Position numbers and translations under genes: made by a program
In this document: positions 1-13,429 of the stretch, one piece after another
Layout of the letters: every line of letters starts with the position of its first letter
Numbering within the stretch: the stretch's first letter is position 1
Assembly: GCF_037975245.1 (NCBI RefSeq)
Contig: NC_092572.1
Coordinates: 310,001 to 374,000, forward strand
From: Apostichopus japonicus
Taxonomy: Eukaryota; Echinodermata; Holothuroidea; Aspidochirotida; Stichopodidae
Direction: 5' to 3'
Length of the DNA: 64,000 nt
Notes under the pieces: generated by a model
The model's database searches: none
Told to the model about the DNA's origin: nothing
What the model saw: the letters and a program-made list of their open reading frames with translations, nothing else

Positions 1-176
1 AGAGGATATTTGTAAAGTAAAAATGATAACATGATGATAGAAATGTGACCAACGTCTACGATTAGATCTGCAAATCCATGTATTGTCATCATGTTGTTTT
101 ACTGTTGCAAATATGAAATCATATTGTGATTTTCATATTGTCATACATGTTTAGGTAGATATGTACTTCTGTGCAA

Positions 177-179
<3 letters not shown>

Positions 180-231
<52 letters not shown>

Positions 232-278
232 TATATATATATATAGTATTGCACAGAAGTGCAATATATAGAAGTGCA

Positions 279-375
<97 letters not shown>
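180..375. repeat. AT dinucleotide microsatellite with inverted spacer
   Basis: Two long (AT)n tracts, about 180-245 and 281-375, are separated by a short unique block. The block begins with TAGTATTGCACAGAAG, the reverse complement of CTTCTGTGCAATACTA that ends just before the first tract, so the first tract is the loop of a small inverted repeat. Open frames reading Tyr-Ile repeats here are artefacts of the dinucleotide. Confidence 0.95.
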
Positions 376-376
<1 letters not shown>

Positions 377-624
377 TCAATTCCATGATAAGGTCAACAT
401 CATACCTAAAAATTTAAAATCATTGTACATTAAAATTGTATAAGTTTCCAATAAACAGAATACTTGTAGTTACTAAAAATAATTTGTTCACCCCCAAAAC
501 ATCATTTGTTTGATTATGGGGTCAGTTATAACAAATGGTTCCCGTTTTAACTAAATTATGAAAAATACAGTGAAATTTCATTTTGTGCAGATTTGTACAT
601 AGTAATCATAGATATCATCAGTTT
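376..624. other. No gene seen
   Basis: AT-rich sequence with no long reading frame, no splice-bounded exon and no repeat that I can recognise. It lies between the AT microsatellite and the 339-bp tandem pair. Confidence 0.6.
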
Positions 625-1314
625 TTTGGACTAATTATATTTGCTATAGCATAGTGCTCACTTAATAGCTTCAATTTTTTTTCGACATCAAGGCATTAGA
701 CAATAGTGGTGAATTGAAAACACCCTCCATTTACTGTCACGCGAGTCACAAAATTTACTGTTTTTTTTTTCTCCTTGCCTGCACATTAGTTTTACACCAA
801 ATAATGAATATCAAGTCTTCACATAGATACCAAAAGGATTACTGAATTTTCCTTTCCAGAAGATATTCAAATTTTGCGGAAAATCACCCTTTATGAATGT
901 CACGCGAGTCACGTCATGCGAGTCACGTCAAATCAAGATAGTGTTTCTACCTATTTACTGTGTGTTGGACTAATTATATTTGCTATAGCATAGTGCTCAC
1001 TTAATAGCTTCAATTTTATTTTGATATCAAGGCATTAGACAACAGTGGTAAATAGAAAACAGTAAACACCCTCGATTTACTGTCACGGAGTCACAAAATT
1101 GACTGTTTTTGCTTTTTTTCTCCTTGCCTGCACAATAGTTTTACTCCAAAATAATGAATATCAAGTCTTCACATAGATACCAAAAGGATTACTGAAATTT
1201 CCTTTTCAGAAGATATTCAAATTTTGCAGAAAATCACCCTTTACAAATGTCACGCGAGTCACGTCACGCGAGTCACGTCAAATCAAGATAGTGTTTCTAC
1301 CTATTTACTGTGTG
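625..1314. repeat. Tandem duplication, two ~339-bp copies
   Basis: GGACTAATTATATTTGCTAT occurs at 628 and again at 967, and both copies run on in parallel to TTTCTACCTATTTACTGTGTG. They differ by scattered substitutions and small indels, so the duplication is not very recent. Each copy carries several instances of the GTCACGCGAGTCAC motif. No coding potential is visible. Confidence 0.9.
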
Positions 1315-2420
1315 AAAATTACAGGGATGTTATATTTTGATGAATGAATCACTGATTAAAGATATCATATATGCATTCCCTTTAATTACGCAACTTGAAT
1401 AATATGGGCACACATAATGCAACTATTATCATAATTTCATTTGAAATATCAGAATTTAAAATCATGAATATTTATTCGCAATATAATGCCTATTTTATCA
1501 CCACATTTGGAAAGTTAGCACATGTCATTGATTTTTTAGTATTATACTAAACCATAATCTACATTTGTATCTGGCAATGCCATGTCCTATGACTTGACAA
1601 CCTTAAGGTCTAAACTGCTCAATCATTCCCAAAATTCTATGAGCGAATGTATCTTCTCAAATATTACACTTTTGGTTTATTCAAATATGACAAATGAGAA
1701 TGGTAATTTGAATCACATTTTGATAGATCTGTTTCTTCTATAACTTTCAAATGAGTGACTTCAACAGACTAAATATTGTTATAAATATTAATTGACAAAA
1801 TATATTGCCTGAACAACTGTACTACCCGTACAGTATATTACCTACTGTCTGCAGTCATGAAGGTAACTCGGGGACATTAATATCATCTGGACATTCCCAA
1901 GGGAAGTACCTTTTGGACACTTTCTAGACCAATGAATGTTATATTTTACTATGCAAGATCTGTACCCTCAATTCACTACTGCATTTGGTCTAGAACTATC
2001 CGAAAAGTGAACTTGTCACGCGAGTCACGTTTTCTTGTCACGCGAGTCACAATACATCTTCATCGTTATTTTCATGCGTTACAACTTTTTTTCAAAGTTG
2101 CATAGCAATTGAGGTAGAGGTGTTTTTCAACTTCGGTATGATTATAAAAAGTGATTGGAAAAATTTTAATAAGACATAAGAAATCGAACATTTGTGTGTG
2201 CATTCTGATTTTTGCTAATAGTAACTGTCACGCGAGTCACGTTTAGTTTTTCGCCAATTTCACCCCAAATACTTGAGGTATAAATATTTTTTTCTCTACT
2301 GTTGTAAGCATTAAGGCGTACATTCACTGCTACATTAATGCTTTTCTCCCAGGTAATTTCTTTATTTGTTAAATGATATCAAACAGAGAGGAATTTGAGT
2401 AAAAATGTCACGCGAGTCAC
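736..2420. repeat. Scattered 14-mer GTCACGCGAGTCAC cluster
   Basis: The exact 14-mer starts at 736, 899, 1249, 1263, 2015, 2037, 2227 and 2407. One-step variants lie at 913 (GTCATGCGAGTCAC) and about 1082 (one base missing). Some copies belong to the duplicated pair, but those from 2015 to 2407 are embedded in unrelated AT-rich DNA at irregular spacing. The word contains GTCAC twice around GCGA. No gene is recognised nearby; function unknown. Confidence 0.85.
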
Positions 2421-2990
2421 CATGGAATTGACCATATATATGTTTAATTGAAGGTTAAGTCACCAGGAAGTTATATTTCATATTCTAGCATGCTGTAATA
2501 CTACTATGTATATTGAGCTTTAATACATTAGCTGCCCTCTTCCTCTTTCTGTTTCAGGTAGAACTATTGTACTGTATTGTATTGTAGTTAATAGTTAAAA
2601 GTGTGTAAGGGGCTAACTTTCACCTAATCGTATTTCCTCGTATGTTTACGTCACACATGCCATTTTTTTGTAACAAACACTGCAGATTCAACAGCTCACC
2701 GTGTTGTGAGTAATCCAGGATCAAGTTATACTAAATCACTTAAAACGGAGATGATGTAAGTAATCTTTCAATTTAGCGTTTTGCTATTTGTTTCCAAAAT
2801 TCCATAATTTAAAATCTGACATTTTTGACTGAGTTTCAGGGTATAAGGGATACAGGTTGCGTTTCTATGATCACTGAAAACGCCTTCAACTTGAACAGAG
2901 ACGTTTTATATAGTTATTATACTTAGTTGAAAACAACGGATGATTACACTCTTTGCTTCTCTAAACAAATATCAAATCTATCCTTCATAT
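1315..2990. other. No gene seen; AT-rich spacer
   Basis: Apart from the four 14-mer copies between 2015 and 2420, I see no reading frame of note, no credible exon with splice sites and no transposon end. It leads into the large satellite. Confidence 0.6.
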
Positions 2991-2994
2991 AGTA

Positions 2995-5900
2995 GACTCT
3001 AGATTTGATAGTAGACACTAGCTTTCATAGTAGACTCTATAACCTTCAACTGTAGACACTATAGCCTTCCTAGCAGACATTAGCCGTTCCTAGTAGACAA
3101 TAGCTTTTATAGTAGACAGTAGCCTTCAAAGTAGACTCATATAGCCTTCAAGGCACTAAACTGCATAGCAGACACTAACCTTCCTATATAGCAGACACTA
3201 GTCGTTCTAGTAGACACTAGCCGTTCCTAGCAGACACTAGCCTTCATAGTAGACTCTATAGCCTTCAACTGTAGACACTAACCTTCATAGCAGACACTTG
3301 CCTTCATAGTAGACTCTATAGCCTTCAACTGTAGACACTAACCTTCATAGCAGACACTAACCTTCCCAGCAGACACATAACCTTCCTAGCAGACACTAAC
3401 CTTCCTAGTAGACTCATATAGCCTTCAACTGTAGGCACTAAACTGCATAGCAGACACTAACCTTCCTATATAGCAGACACTAGTCGTTCTAGTAGACACT
3501 AGCCGTTCCTAGCAGACACTAGCCTTCATAGTAGACTCTATAGCCTTCAACTGTAGACACTAACCTTCATATCAGACACTTGCCTTCATAGTAGACTCTA
3601 TAGCCTCAACTGTAGACACTAACCTTCATAGCAGACACTTGCCTTCGTAGTAGACTCTATAACCTTCAACTGTAGACACTGATCTTCATAGCTGACACTT
3701 GCCTTCATAGTAGACTCTATAGCTTTCAACTGTAGACACTAGCCTTCATAGCAGACATTCACCTTCAAAGCAGACACATTACCTTCCTAGCAGACACTAG
3801 CCGTTCCTAGTAGACAATAGCTTTTATAGTAGACAGTAGCCTTCAAAGTAGACTCTATAGCCTTCAACTGTAGACACTAGCCTTCCTAGCAGACACTAGT
3901 CGTTCCTAGTAGACAATAGCTTTTATAGTAGACAGAAGCCTTCAAAGTAGACTCACATAGCCTTCAACTGTAGGCACTAAACTGCATAGCAGACACTAAC
4001 CTTCCTATATAGCAGACACTAGTCGTTCTAGTAGACACTAGCCTTCCTAGCAGACACTTGCCTTCATAGTAGACTCTATAGCCTTCGACTGTAGACACTA
4101 ACCTTCATAGCAGACACTTGCCTTCATAGTAGACTCTATAGCCTCAACTGTAGACACTAACCTTCATAGCAGACACTTGCCTTCGTAGTAGACTCTATAA
4201 CCTTCAACTGTAGACACTGACCTTCATAGCAGACACTTGCCATCATAGTTGACTCTATAGCCTTCAACTGTAGACACTAACCTTCATAGCAGACACTAAC
4301 CTTCATAGCAGACACATAACCTTCCTAGTAGACAATAGCTTTTATAGTAGACAGTAGCCTTCAAAGTAGACTCATATAGCCTTCAACTGTAGACACTAAC
4401 CTTCATAGCAGACACTTGCCTTCATAGTAGACTCTATAGCCTTCAACTGTAGACCCTAGCCTTCCTAGCAGACACTAGCCGTTCCTAGTAGACAATAGCT
4501 TTTATAGTAGACAGAAGCCTTCAAAGTAGACTCACATAGCCTTCAACTGTAGGCACTAAACTGCATAGCAGACACTAACCTTCCTATATAGCAGACACTA
4601 GTCGTTCTAGTAGACACTAGCCTTCCTAGCAGACACTAGCCTTCATAGTTGACTCTATAGCCTACAACTGTAGACACTAACCTTCATATCAGACACTTGC
4701 CTTCATGGTAGCCTCTATAGCCTCAACTGTAGACACTAACCTTCATAGCAGACACTTGCCTTCGTAGTAGACTCTATAACCTTCAACTGTAGACACTGAT
4801 CTTCATAGCTGACACTTGCCTTCATAGTAGACTCTATAGCCTTCAACTGTAGACACTAACCTTCCCAGCAGACACTTGCCTTCATAGTTGACTCTATAGC
4901 TTTCAACTGTAGACACTAGCCTTCATAGCAGACACTAACCTTCATAGCAGACACTAACCTTCATAGCAGACAAATTACCTTCCTAGCAGACACTAGCCGT
5001 TCCTAGTAGACAATAGCTTTTATAGTAGACAGTAGCCTTCAAAGTAGACTCTATAGCCTTTAACTGTAGACACTAACCTTCATACCAGACAATTGCCTTC
5101 ATAGTAGACTCTATAGCCTTCAACTGTAGACACTAACCTTCCTAGCAGACACTAGTCGTTCCTAGTAGACAATAGCTTTTATAGTAGACAGAAGCCTTCA
5201 AAATAGACTCACATAGCCTTCAACTGTAGGCACTATACTGCATAGCAGACACTAACCTTCCTATATAGCAGACACTAGTCGTTCTAGTAGACACTAACCT
5301 TCCTAGCAGACACTAGCCTTCATAGTTGACTCTATAGCCTTCAACTGTAGACCCTAGCCTTCCTAGCAGACACTAGTCGTTCCTAGTAGACAATAGCTTT
5401 TATAGTAGACAGAAGCCTTCAAAATAGACTCACATAGCCTTCAACTGTAGGCACTAAATTGCATAGCAGACACTAACCTTCCTATATAGCAGACACTAGT
5501 CGTTCTAGTAGACACTAGCCTTCCTAGCAGACACTAGCCTTCATAGTAGACATTATAGCCTTCCTAGCAGACACTAACCTTCATATCAGACACTTGCCTT
5601 CATAGTAGACTCTATAGCCTCAACTGTAGACACTAACCTTCATAGCAGACACTTGCCTTCGTAGTAGACTCTATAACCTTCAACTGTAGACACTGACCTT
5701 CATAGCAGACACTTGCCTTCGTAGTAGACTCTATAGCCTTCAACTGTAGACACTGACCTTCATAGCAGACACTTGCCTTCATAGTTGACTCTATAGCCTT
5801 CAACTGTAGACACTAACCTTCATAGCAGACACTAACCTTCATAGCAGACACATAACCTTCCTAGTAGACAATAGCTTTTATAGTAGACAGTAGCCTTCAA

Positions 5901-8900
5901 AGTAGACTCTATAGCTTTCAACTGTAGACACTAACCTTCATAGCAGACACTTGCCTTCATAGTAGACTCTATAGCCTTCAACTGTAGACCCTAGCCTTCC
6001 TAGCAGACACTAGCCGTTCCTAGTAGACAATAGCTTTTATAGTAGACAGAAGCCTTCAAAGTAGACTCACATAGCCTTCAACTGTAGGCACTAAACTGCA
6101 TAGCAGACACTAACCTTCCTATATAGCAGACACTAGTCGTTCTAGTAGACACTAGCCTTCCTAGCAGACACTTGCCTTCATAGTAGACTCTATAGCCTTC
6201 GACTGTAGACACTAACCTTCATAGCAGACACTTGCCTTCATAGTAGACTCTATAGCCTCAACTGTAGACACTAACCTTCATAGCAAACACTTGCCTTCGT
6301 AGTAGACTCTATAACCTTCAACTGTAGACACTGACCTTCATAGCAGACACTTGCCTTCATAGTTGACTCTATAGCCTTCAACTGTAGACACTAACCTTCA
6401 TAGCAGACACTAACCTTCATAGCAGACACATAACCTTCCTAGTAGACAATAGCTTTTATAGTAGACAGTAGCCTTCAAAGTAGACTCTATAGCTTTCAAC
6501 TGTAGACACTAACCTTCATAGCAGACACTTGCCTTCATAGTAGACTCTATAGCCTTCAACTGTAGACCCTAGCCTTCCTAGCAGACACTAGCCGTTCCTA
6601 GTAGACAATAGCTTTTATAGTAGACAGAAGCCTTCAACTGTAGACTCACATAGCCTTCAACTGTAGGCACTAAACTGCATAGCAGACACTAACCTTCCTA
6701 TATAGCAGACACTAGTCGTTCTAGTAGACACTAGCCTTCCTAGCAGACACTTGCCTTCATAGTAGACTCTATAGCCTTCGACTGTAGACACTAACCTTCA
6801 TAGCAGACACTTGCCTTCATAGTAGACTCTATAGCCTCAACTGTAGACACTAACCTTCATAGCAAACACTTGCCTTCGTAGTAGACTCTATAACCTTCAA
6901 CTGTAGACACTGACCTTCATAGCAGACACTTGCCTTCATAGTTGAATATAGCCTTCAACTGTAGACACTAACCTTCATAGCAGACACTAACCTTCATAGC
7001 AGACACATAACCTTCCTAGTAGACAATAGCTTTTATAGTAGACAGTAGCCTTCAAAGTAGACTCATATAGCCTTCAACTGTAGACACTAACCTTCATAGC
7101 AGACACTTGCCTTCATAGTAGACTCTATAGCCTTCAACTGTAGACCCTAGCCTTCCTAGCAGACACTAGCCGTTCCTAGTAGACAATAGCTTTTATAGTA
7201 GACAGAAGCCTTCAAAGTAGACTCACATAGCCTTCAACTGTAGGCACTAAACTGCATAGCAGACACTAACCTTCCTATATAGCAGACACTAGTCGTTCTA
7301 GTAGACACTAGCCTTCCTAGCAGACACTAGCCTTCATAGTTGACTCTATAGCCTACAACTGTAGACACTAACCTTCATATCAGACACTTGCCTTCATAGT
7401 AGCCTCTATAGCCTCAACTGTAGACACTAACCTTCATAGCAGACACTTGCCTTCGTAGTAGACTCTATAACCTTCAACTGTAGACACTGATCTTCATAGC
7501 TGACACTTGCCTTCATAGTAGACTCTATAGCCTTCAACTGTAGACACTAACCTTCATAGCAGACACTTGCCTTCATAGTTGACTCTATAGCTTTCAACTG
7601 TAGACACTAGCCTTCATAGCAGACACTAACCTTCATAGCAGACACTAACCTTCATAGCAGACAAATTACCTTCCTAGCAGACACTAGCCGTTCCTAGTAG
7701 ACAATAGCTTTTATAGTAGACAGTAGCCTTCAAAGTAGACTCTATAGCCTTTAACTGTAGACACTAACCTTCATACCAGACAATTGCCTTCATAGTAGAC
7801 TCTATAGCCTTCAACTGTAGACACTAACCTTCCTAGCAGACACTAGTCGTTCCTAGTAGACAATAGCTTTTATAGTAGACAGAAGCCTTCAAAATAGACT
7901 CACATAGCCTTCAACTGTAGGCACTAAACTGCATAGCAGACACTAACCTTCCTATATAGCAGACACTAGTCGTTCTAGTAGACACTAACCTTCCTAGCAG
8001 ACACTAGCCTTCATAGTAGACTCTATAGCCTTCAACTGTAGACCCTAGCCTTCCTAGCAGACACTAGTCGTTCCTAGTAGACAATAGCTTTTATAGTAGA
8101 CAGAAGCCTTCAAAATAGACTCACATAGCCTTCAACTGTAGGCACTAAATTGCATAGCAGACACTAACCTTCCTATATAGCAGACACTAGTCGTTCTAGT
8201 AGACACTAGCCTTCCTAGCAGACACTAGCCTTCATAGTAGACATTATAGCCTTCCTAGCAGACACTAACCTTCATATCAGACACTTGCCTTCATAGTAGA
8301 CTCTATAGCCTCAACTGTAGACACTAACCTTCATAGCAGACACTTGCCTTCGTAGTAGACTCTATAACCTTCAACTGTAGACACTGACCTTCATAGCAGA
8401 CACTTGCCTTCATAGTAGACTCTATAGCCTTCAACTGTAGACACTAACCTTCATAGCAGACACTTGCCTTCATAGTTGACTCTATAGCCTTCAACTGTAG
8501 ACACTAACCTTCATAGCAGACACATTACCTTCATAGCAGACACATAACCTTCCTAGTAGACAATAGCTTTTATAGTAGACAGTAGCCTTCAAAGTAGACT
8601 CTATAGCTTTCAACTGTAGACACAAACCTTCATAGCAGACACTTGCCTTCATAGTAGACTCTATAGCCTTCAACTGTAGACCCTAGCCTTCCTAGCAGAC
8701 ACTAGCCGTTCCTAGTAGACAATAGCTTTTATAGTAGACAGAAGCCTTCAAAGTAGACTCACATAGCCTTCAACTGTAGGCACTAAACTGCATAGCAGAC
8801 ACTAACCTTCCTATATAGCAGACACTAGTCGTTCTAGTAGACACTAGCCTTCCTAGCAGACACTAGCCTTCATAGTTGACTCTATAGCCTTCAACTGTAG

Positions 8901-9780
8901 ACACTAACCTTCATATCAGACACTTGCCTTCATAGTAGACTCTATAGCCTCAACTGTAGACACTAACCTTCATAGCAGACACTTGCCTTCGTAGTAGACT
9001 CTATAACCTTCAACTGTAGACACTGATCTTCATAGCTGACACTTGCCTTCATAGTAGACTCTATAGCCTTCAACTGTAGACACTAACCTTCATAGCAGAC
9101 ACTTGCCTTCATAGTTGACTCTATAGCTTTCAACTGTAGACACTAGCCTTCATAGCAGACACTAACCTTCATAGCAGACACATTACCTTCCTAGCAGACA
9201 CTTGCCTTCATAGTAGACTCTATAGCCTTCAACTGTAGATACTAACCTTCACAGCAGACACTTGCCTTCATAGTTGACTCTATAGCCTTCAACTGTAGAC
9301 ACTAACTTTCATAGCAGACACTTGCCTTCATAGTAGACTCTATAGCCTTCAACTATAGACACTAACTTTCATAGCAGACACTTGCCTTCATAGTAGACTC
9401 TATAACCTTCAACTGTAGACACTAACCTTCATAGCAGACACTTGCCTTCGTAGTAGACTCTATAACCTTCAACTGTAGACACTGACTTTCATAGCAGACA
9501 CTTGCCTTCATAGTAGACTCTATAGCCTTCAACTGTAGACACTAACCTTCATAGCAGACACTTGCCTTCACAGTTGACTCTATAGCCTTCAACTGTAGAC
9601 ACTAACCTTCATAGCAGACACTAACCTTCATAGCAGACACATAACCTTCATAGCAGACACTGACCTTCCCAGCAGACACATAACCTTCCTAGCAGACACT
9701 AACCTTCCTAGTAGACACTAGCCGTGCTAGTAGATACTAGCCTGTCATTGCAGATACTAGCCTTACATTGTATACACTAT
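2995..9780. repeat. 6.8-kb satellite with higher-order structure
   Basis: The array consists of 19-21-bp monomers of the pattern TAG(C/T)AGACACTANCCTTCA. Monomer variants (TAGTAGACTCTATAGCCTTCA, ACTGTAGACACTAACCTTCA, a TAGTCGTTC form) follow one another in a set order. Rare diagnostic variants recur at a constant distance: CCTACAACTG at 4661 and 7352, GCCTCTATAG at 4711 and 7402, CATTATAGCC at 5551 and 8242. All three give 2,691 bp, so a higher-order unit was itself duplicated. Towards 9.2-9.7 kb the order becomes simpler. No meaningful open frame is present. Confidence 0.95.
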
Positions 9781-11039
9781 AGCCTTTTATTTATACATGA
9801 TTCAATGTTCAAGTCTTCATGGTATTATCTTACAATTGTGTTCACCTGAGCAACCAAAAGGCCTCGTCTTACCACTCGCAGTACGGGCGGTTACTTGTAG
9901 GATATCAACATAATGAACATATTAGCGCCAAGGTGTGGCAGGGATTCATGGTAGTGGTAATGACGCACTTGTACTTGACCATTTTAGACTTGCTGTAGGA
10001 GACACACCAACAAGTTTTGTACTAGGGAGTGGGAGAGAGAGTTAATATGTTATGATATCGGAGGGAGGGGCTAAGGATATTGGTATACCCTCCTCTCTGA
10101 GAAATCTTGGTAAAAGGGAAGTTGCTTATATGGTGATCTTAGTCTAGAACAATATTGAAGAGTTTACTAAACATACATAGTTAGGTAATGTACTCAACTA
10201 CAGTTTTTTCTGTTTTTGTAATATTTTGTGTGCCAGTGCGTGAGGGAGGGGCGGAACTAAGGGGGTGGCGGAGGCAAAGTGTGCAGAAATGTATTTAGTG
10301 TCGCTCTTGATTTCTGGCTTAGGATATTTTGACAATTCGAAATCTGAACACGATAATGTCGCTTTTAAAGCAGTATGCAAGTACAGACTATATGCTATTT
10401 ACAAAACACAATTCAGTGTTGTGGAAAACATGCCGTAGTGGTACTAGTCAGTGGGATAAAGTAGGAAAATTGGATCGCCAAATTAAGAAGAAAGTTTGTT
10501 GTAATAGACCTATTAACTACAGACAGCATCGGAATGTCATTTAGCAAAATACCCCAACGCATTCCTTCCCCCACCCTGCCTCATTACTTAACCTAATGAT
10601 GATCGACAGTCGCAGAACAACCGTTTTACTCCTCCATTAATGGTAGTAAATATGAAGGATAAGTTTATTTTCTGCATTCACAACAGACTATACATATTAA
10701 CTATATTAGTGCCCACATATGAAAGAAATTGCACATCCACCACAAAATGGTAAACGGAATATTACTCTTATGTCTTAATATAACCTAACACTTGACGTTC
10801 CTTTTGTATTGTCAAAGATCATCAGTATTGGCATGCTAACAATTGCTAGAGGTTTACCAAAGTATGTCCTGAGACTTTGAACCTCCTTCCTATAGCATTG
10901 AAAATCTCAGGATGCGTAAATTCCTTTACACTGGCAGTTAAAATGCTGTTGAAATGTGAGGATGGAAGACCATTAAGCATGACTATCTAGTATATTTGAG
11001 GAAAACACGGATGAGTACAAACATTAATCATAGAAAACT
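9781..11039. other. No gene seen
   Basis: Unique-looking sequence between the satellite and the SINE-like element. Short open frames of 60-71 codons at 10.2-10.5 kb overlap on both strands without domain signatures or splice sites that I would trust. Confidence 0.55.
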
Positions 11040-11456
11040 CAGTGTGAAAATAGCAAGTTATTCTGATTGAAAAATGAAATGTGTTCTTCTTCAAAGCACC
11101 ATGTTGAAAAGTTGTAAAGCTTACTTGGGCGTGTAATTGTTGCAACCATTACTGCCCATAGAAGCGCCCATTTAACGTCCCCATCCGACGGACAGGATTG
11201 TACCTCCGCACCAGACCACTCTCTCAAGTTCTGAGGGAGGTGAAGGCACCCACTATGAATCATCATCATTGCAGCGCAGATATTTTGAACGAAGTTGTTT
11301 TGAAACTATCGAAAGAACAGAAACACAACTCTTCTCAGCAACACTGCAAAGCAGCAATTTTGAATAGGTGTAGAGAATTTGTTTTGACGAGGATTTAACC
11401 CAGGAACCTTATAACTGCGGGCGGACACTGTAACCATTACGCCACACCATTACCTT
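11040..11456 (-). mobile_element. tRNA-derived SINE-like element
   Basis: Read on the minus strand, the right end starts like a tRNA. A box-A-like TGGCGTAATGG lies at 11434-11444 and a box-B-like GGTTAAATCC at 11391-11400, close to the consensus GGTTCGAATCC. The acceptor stem does not close, so it is not a functional tRNA. The body downstream contains GGATGGGGACGTTAAATG, the kind of block I associate with conserved central domains of metazoan SINEs. Left limit and family are uncertain; it could also be a tRNA pseudogene joined to unrelated sequence. Confidence 0.5.
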
Positions 11457-11521
11457 TCAAAATGATGACAATTCCCTAGAATAGAAGTTATGACGTATGA
11501 TTTCACCTTCCAAACTATGGG

Positions 11522-11917
11522 CTGCAATATGCATGTTGAAATGAAAGAACAAGTGGAGTGTGTTTCTAGTGCATGTAAGTGTGAGCTGGAAGATATATAT
11601 CTGCAATATGCATGTTGAAATGAAAGAGCAAGTGGAGTGTGTTACTAGTGCATGTAAGTGTGAGGTGGAAGATATGTATCTGCAATATGCATGTTGAAAT
11701 GAAAGAACAAGTGGAGTGTGTTTCTAGTGCATGTAAGTGTGAGGTGGAAGATATGTATCTGCAATATGCATGTTGAAATGAAAGAACAAGTGGAGTGTGT
11801 TACTAGTGCATGTAAGTGTGAGGTGGAAGATATGTATCTGCAATATGCATGTTGAAATGAAAGAACAAGTGGAGTGTGTTACTAGTGCATGTACGTGTGA
11901 GCTGGAAGATATGTATC
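11522..11917. repeat. 79-bp tandem repeat, 5 copies
   Basis: CTGCAATATGCATGTTGAAA starts at 11522, 11601, 11680, 11759 and 11838, a constant step of 79 bp. Copies are nearly identical, alternating between TTTCTAGTG and TTACTAGTG. The open frame running through the last copy is incidental. Confidence 0.95.
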
Positions 11918-13356
11918 AAGCCAAGCCGAAGATCTTTTACAACGTCAGTCAGTCAATTTGTATTTGTAAGCTAAATAGATTAGGGTTTTATTTGATAGCC
12001 TTATAGGACACAACCTCCAGCCACTCACAAGCCATAAGTATTTTTTGACCAAACTTTGAAAATCCAGAAAGACTTTTTAAGTCTGAAAGATTTCTTCAAT
12101 ATTATTTCGTCAATAATGTCATGACAGAACGTGTCATGAATTGTCACGTATTTGTCCAAGAAACCCCTGGTGCAGATTATAGCACTCTTACACATATCTT
12201 GCTGATAACAAGTCCTACGGTATGTTATATTGCAACAGCTAGAAGATCTCCATCTGACATGAAGAAGTAGTTTTATCCTTTACTGAAAAATGCCATTTTC
12301 TTCTAAATTTCAACCGGTTGTACTGAAATTGTCTACTTTTATCGGAAAATGTCGACTTTTGTCATTTTATTTCAAAGTTTAGTTTAGCATCTAACATTAA
12401 CGAAAGTTCGAAATAAACTGTTGAATAATTTCGGTGGTTCAACAGAATTTCAACTTTCTATATAACTTTAGCGGAAAGGGTCTTTCGACGGACTAAGGAG
12501 AATATAAAACATAGACTTAATTATTTGACAGTTCGCGGTCAATTTCCACGTCCGGAATTGAAGAAAGTGTTGATTTTAAAAAGCCCCCCCCCCCCCCCAG
12601 CCCATCCCAAACGTCAAAAAAGGTTAAATTTGACCAGATTTGTGCAAAAAGAAGGAATGATTCACAAGTTTTAAACAACCTTCAAACTGATGGACTTCGT
12701 AATTGATGGATATTAGTTATGTTTTATATCTGAGCATTTCTTAATACTTTTATATGCGAATAACACGATCTTGTGAATGTAGATATAATAATGTTAATGT
12801 TTAAACAATATTAAGATCTACTTTTCTGAAATCTGTGCAAATGGTTAGATATAATATATCAAATATCTTTTTGCTGCAGTTATTACCACTTATGCGCGTC
12901 GGTAGCTCGTTGATAGGCGGACATGACATCTGATATGAAATCGTGTAACAGTCTTTTTGTGTATTGTTGTTTTCTAGCCGCCACGTCAACACTGTAACGG
13001 TGTTTCTCTATGCCGTAACATGGATGCCACTTACAGCAGCAGGTGCGTAGCTTCCAAGTTGAACGAGAGAAGAGTAACAGCCACAGGGGTCTTATTTTCA
13101 CAAACATCTTCCGTTTGTTAAATTTCTGGGAGGATGATGTTGTGAATTATTACAATTAATTTATGTAGAATTTTATTATGGTAATATGGTCTTAATAATG
13201 TATATTGTCGAAGATTCCTGTCTTTGTTGTGTACTTGAAAGTATTTGATTCTTATGCAACGCTTACGTTGAAATAATGTATGTGTGTCTCTTAACATGTC
13301 ACAACACAATCTGATTGTACTTTGACTTACTACAGATAAGGAAGTGTGTGTTTGTA
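11918..13356. other. No gene seen; upstream of receptor gene
   Basis: No convincing exon. A homopolymer C run lies near 12585-12598. Short overlapping minus-strand frames at 12.8-13.3 kb show no domain signature. A promoter or 5' exon of the receptor gene could lie here, but nothing in the sequence shows it. Confidence 0.5.
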
Positions 13357-13429
13357 ATGTTTATAGCTGTGTTATTGCTGTTTCTTACTATTCGTTACAG
13401 AGTTGTCGCCAGCCTCACCAACGAACAAG
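13357..13429 (+). CDS. Candidate signal-peptide exon of the receptor
   Basis: The ATG opens 24 codons beginning MFIAVLLLFLTIRYRVVAS, a hydrophobic stretch with a plausible signal-peptidase site after VVA. It ends in phase 1, which the first Ig exon needs. The donor AAG|GTTTCG is weak, so this choice rests on hydrophobicity, phase and position only; a different upstream first exon is possible. Confidence 0.35.

Noticed and set aside
141-443. Open frames of Tyr-Ile repeats on both strands
   Set aside because: They are translations of an (AT)n microsatellite and carry no gene information.
8491-8673. 60-codon frame in the satellite
   Set aside because: It is a by-product of monomer sequence; neighbouring higher-order copies do not keep it open.
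11378-11456. tRNA gene
   Set aside because: Box A and box B are present but the acceptor stem does not pair, and non-tRNA sequence continues as in a SINE.
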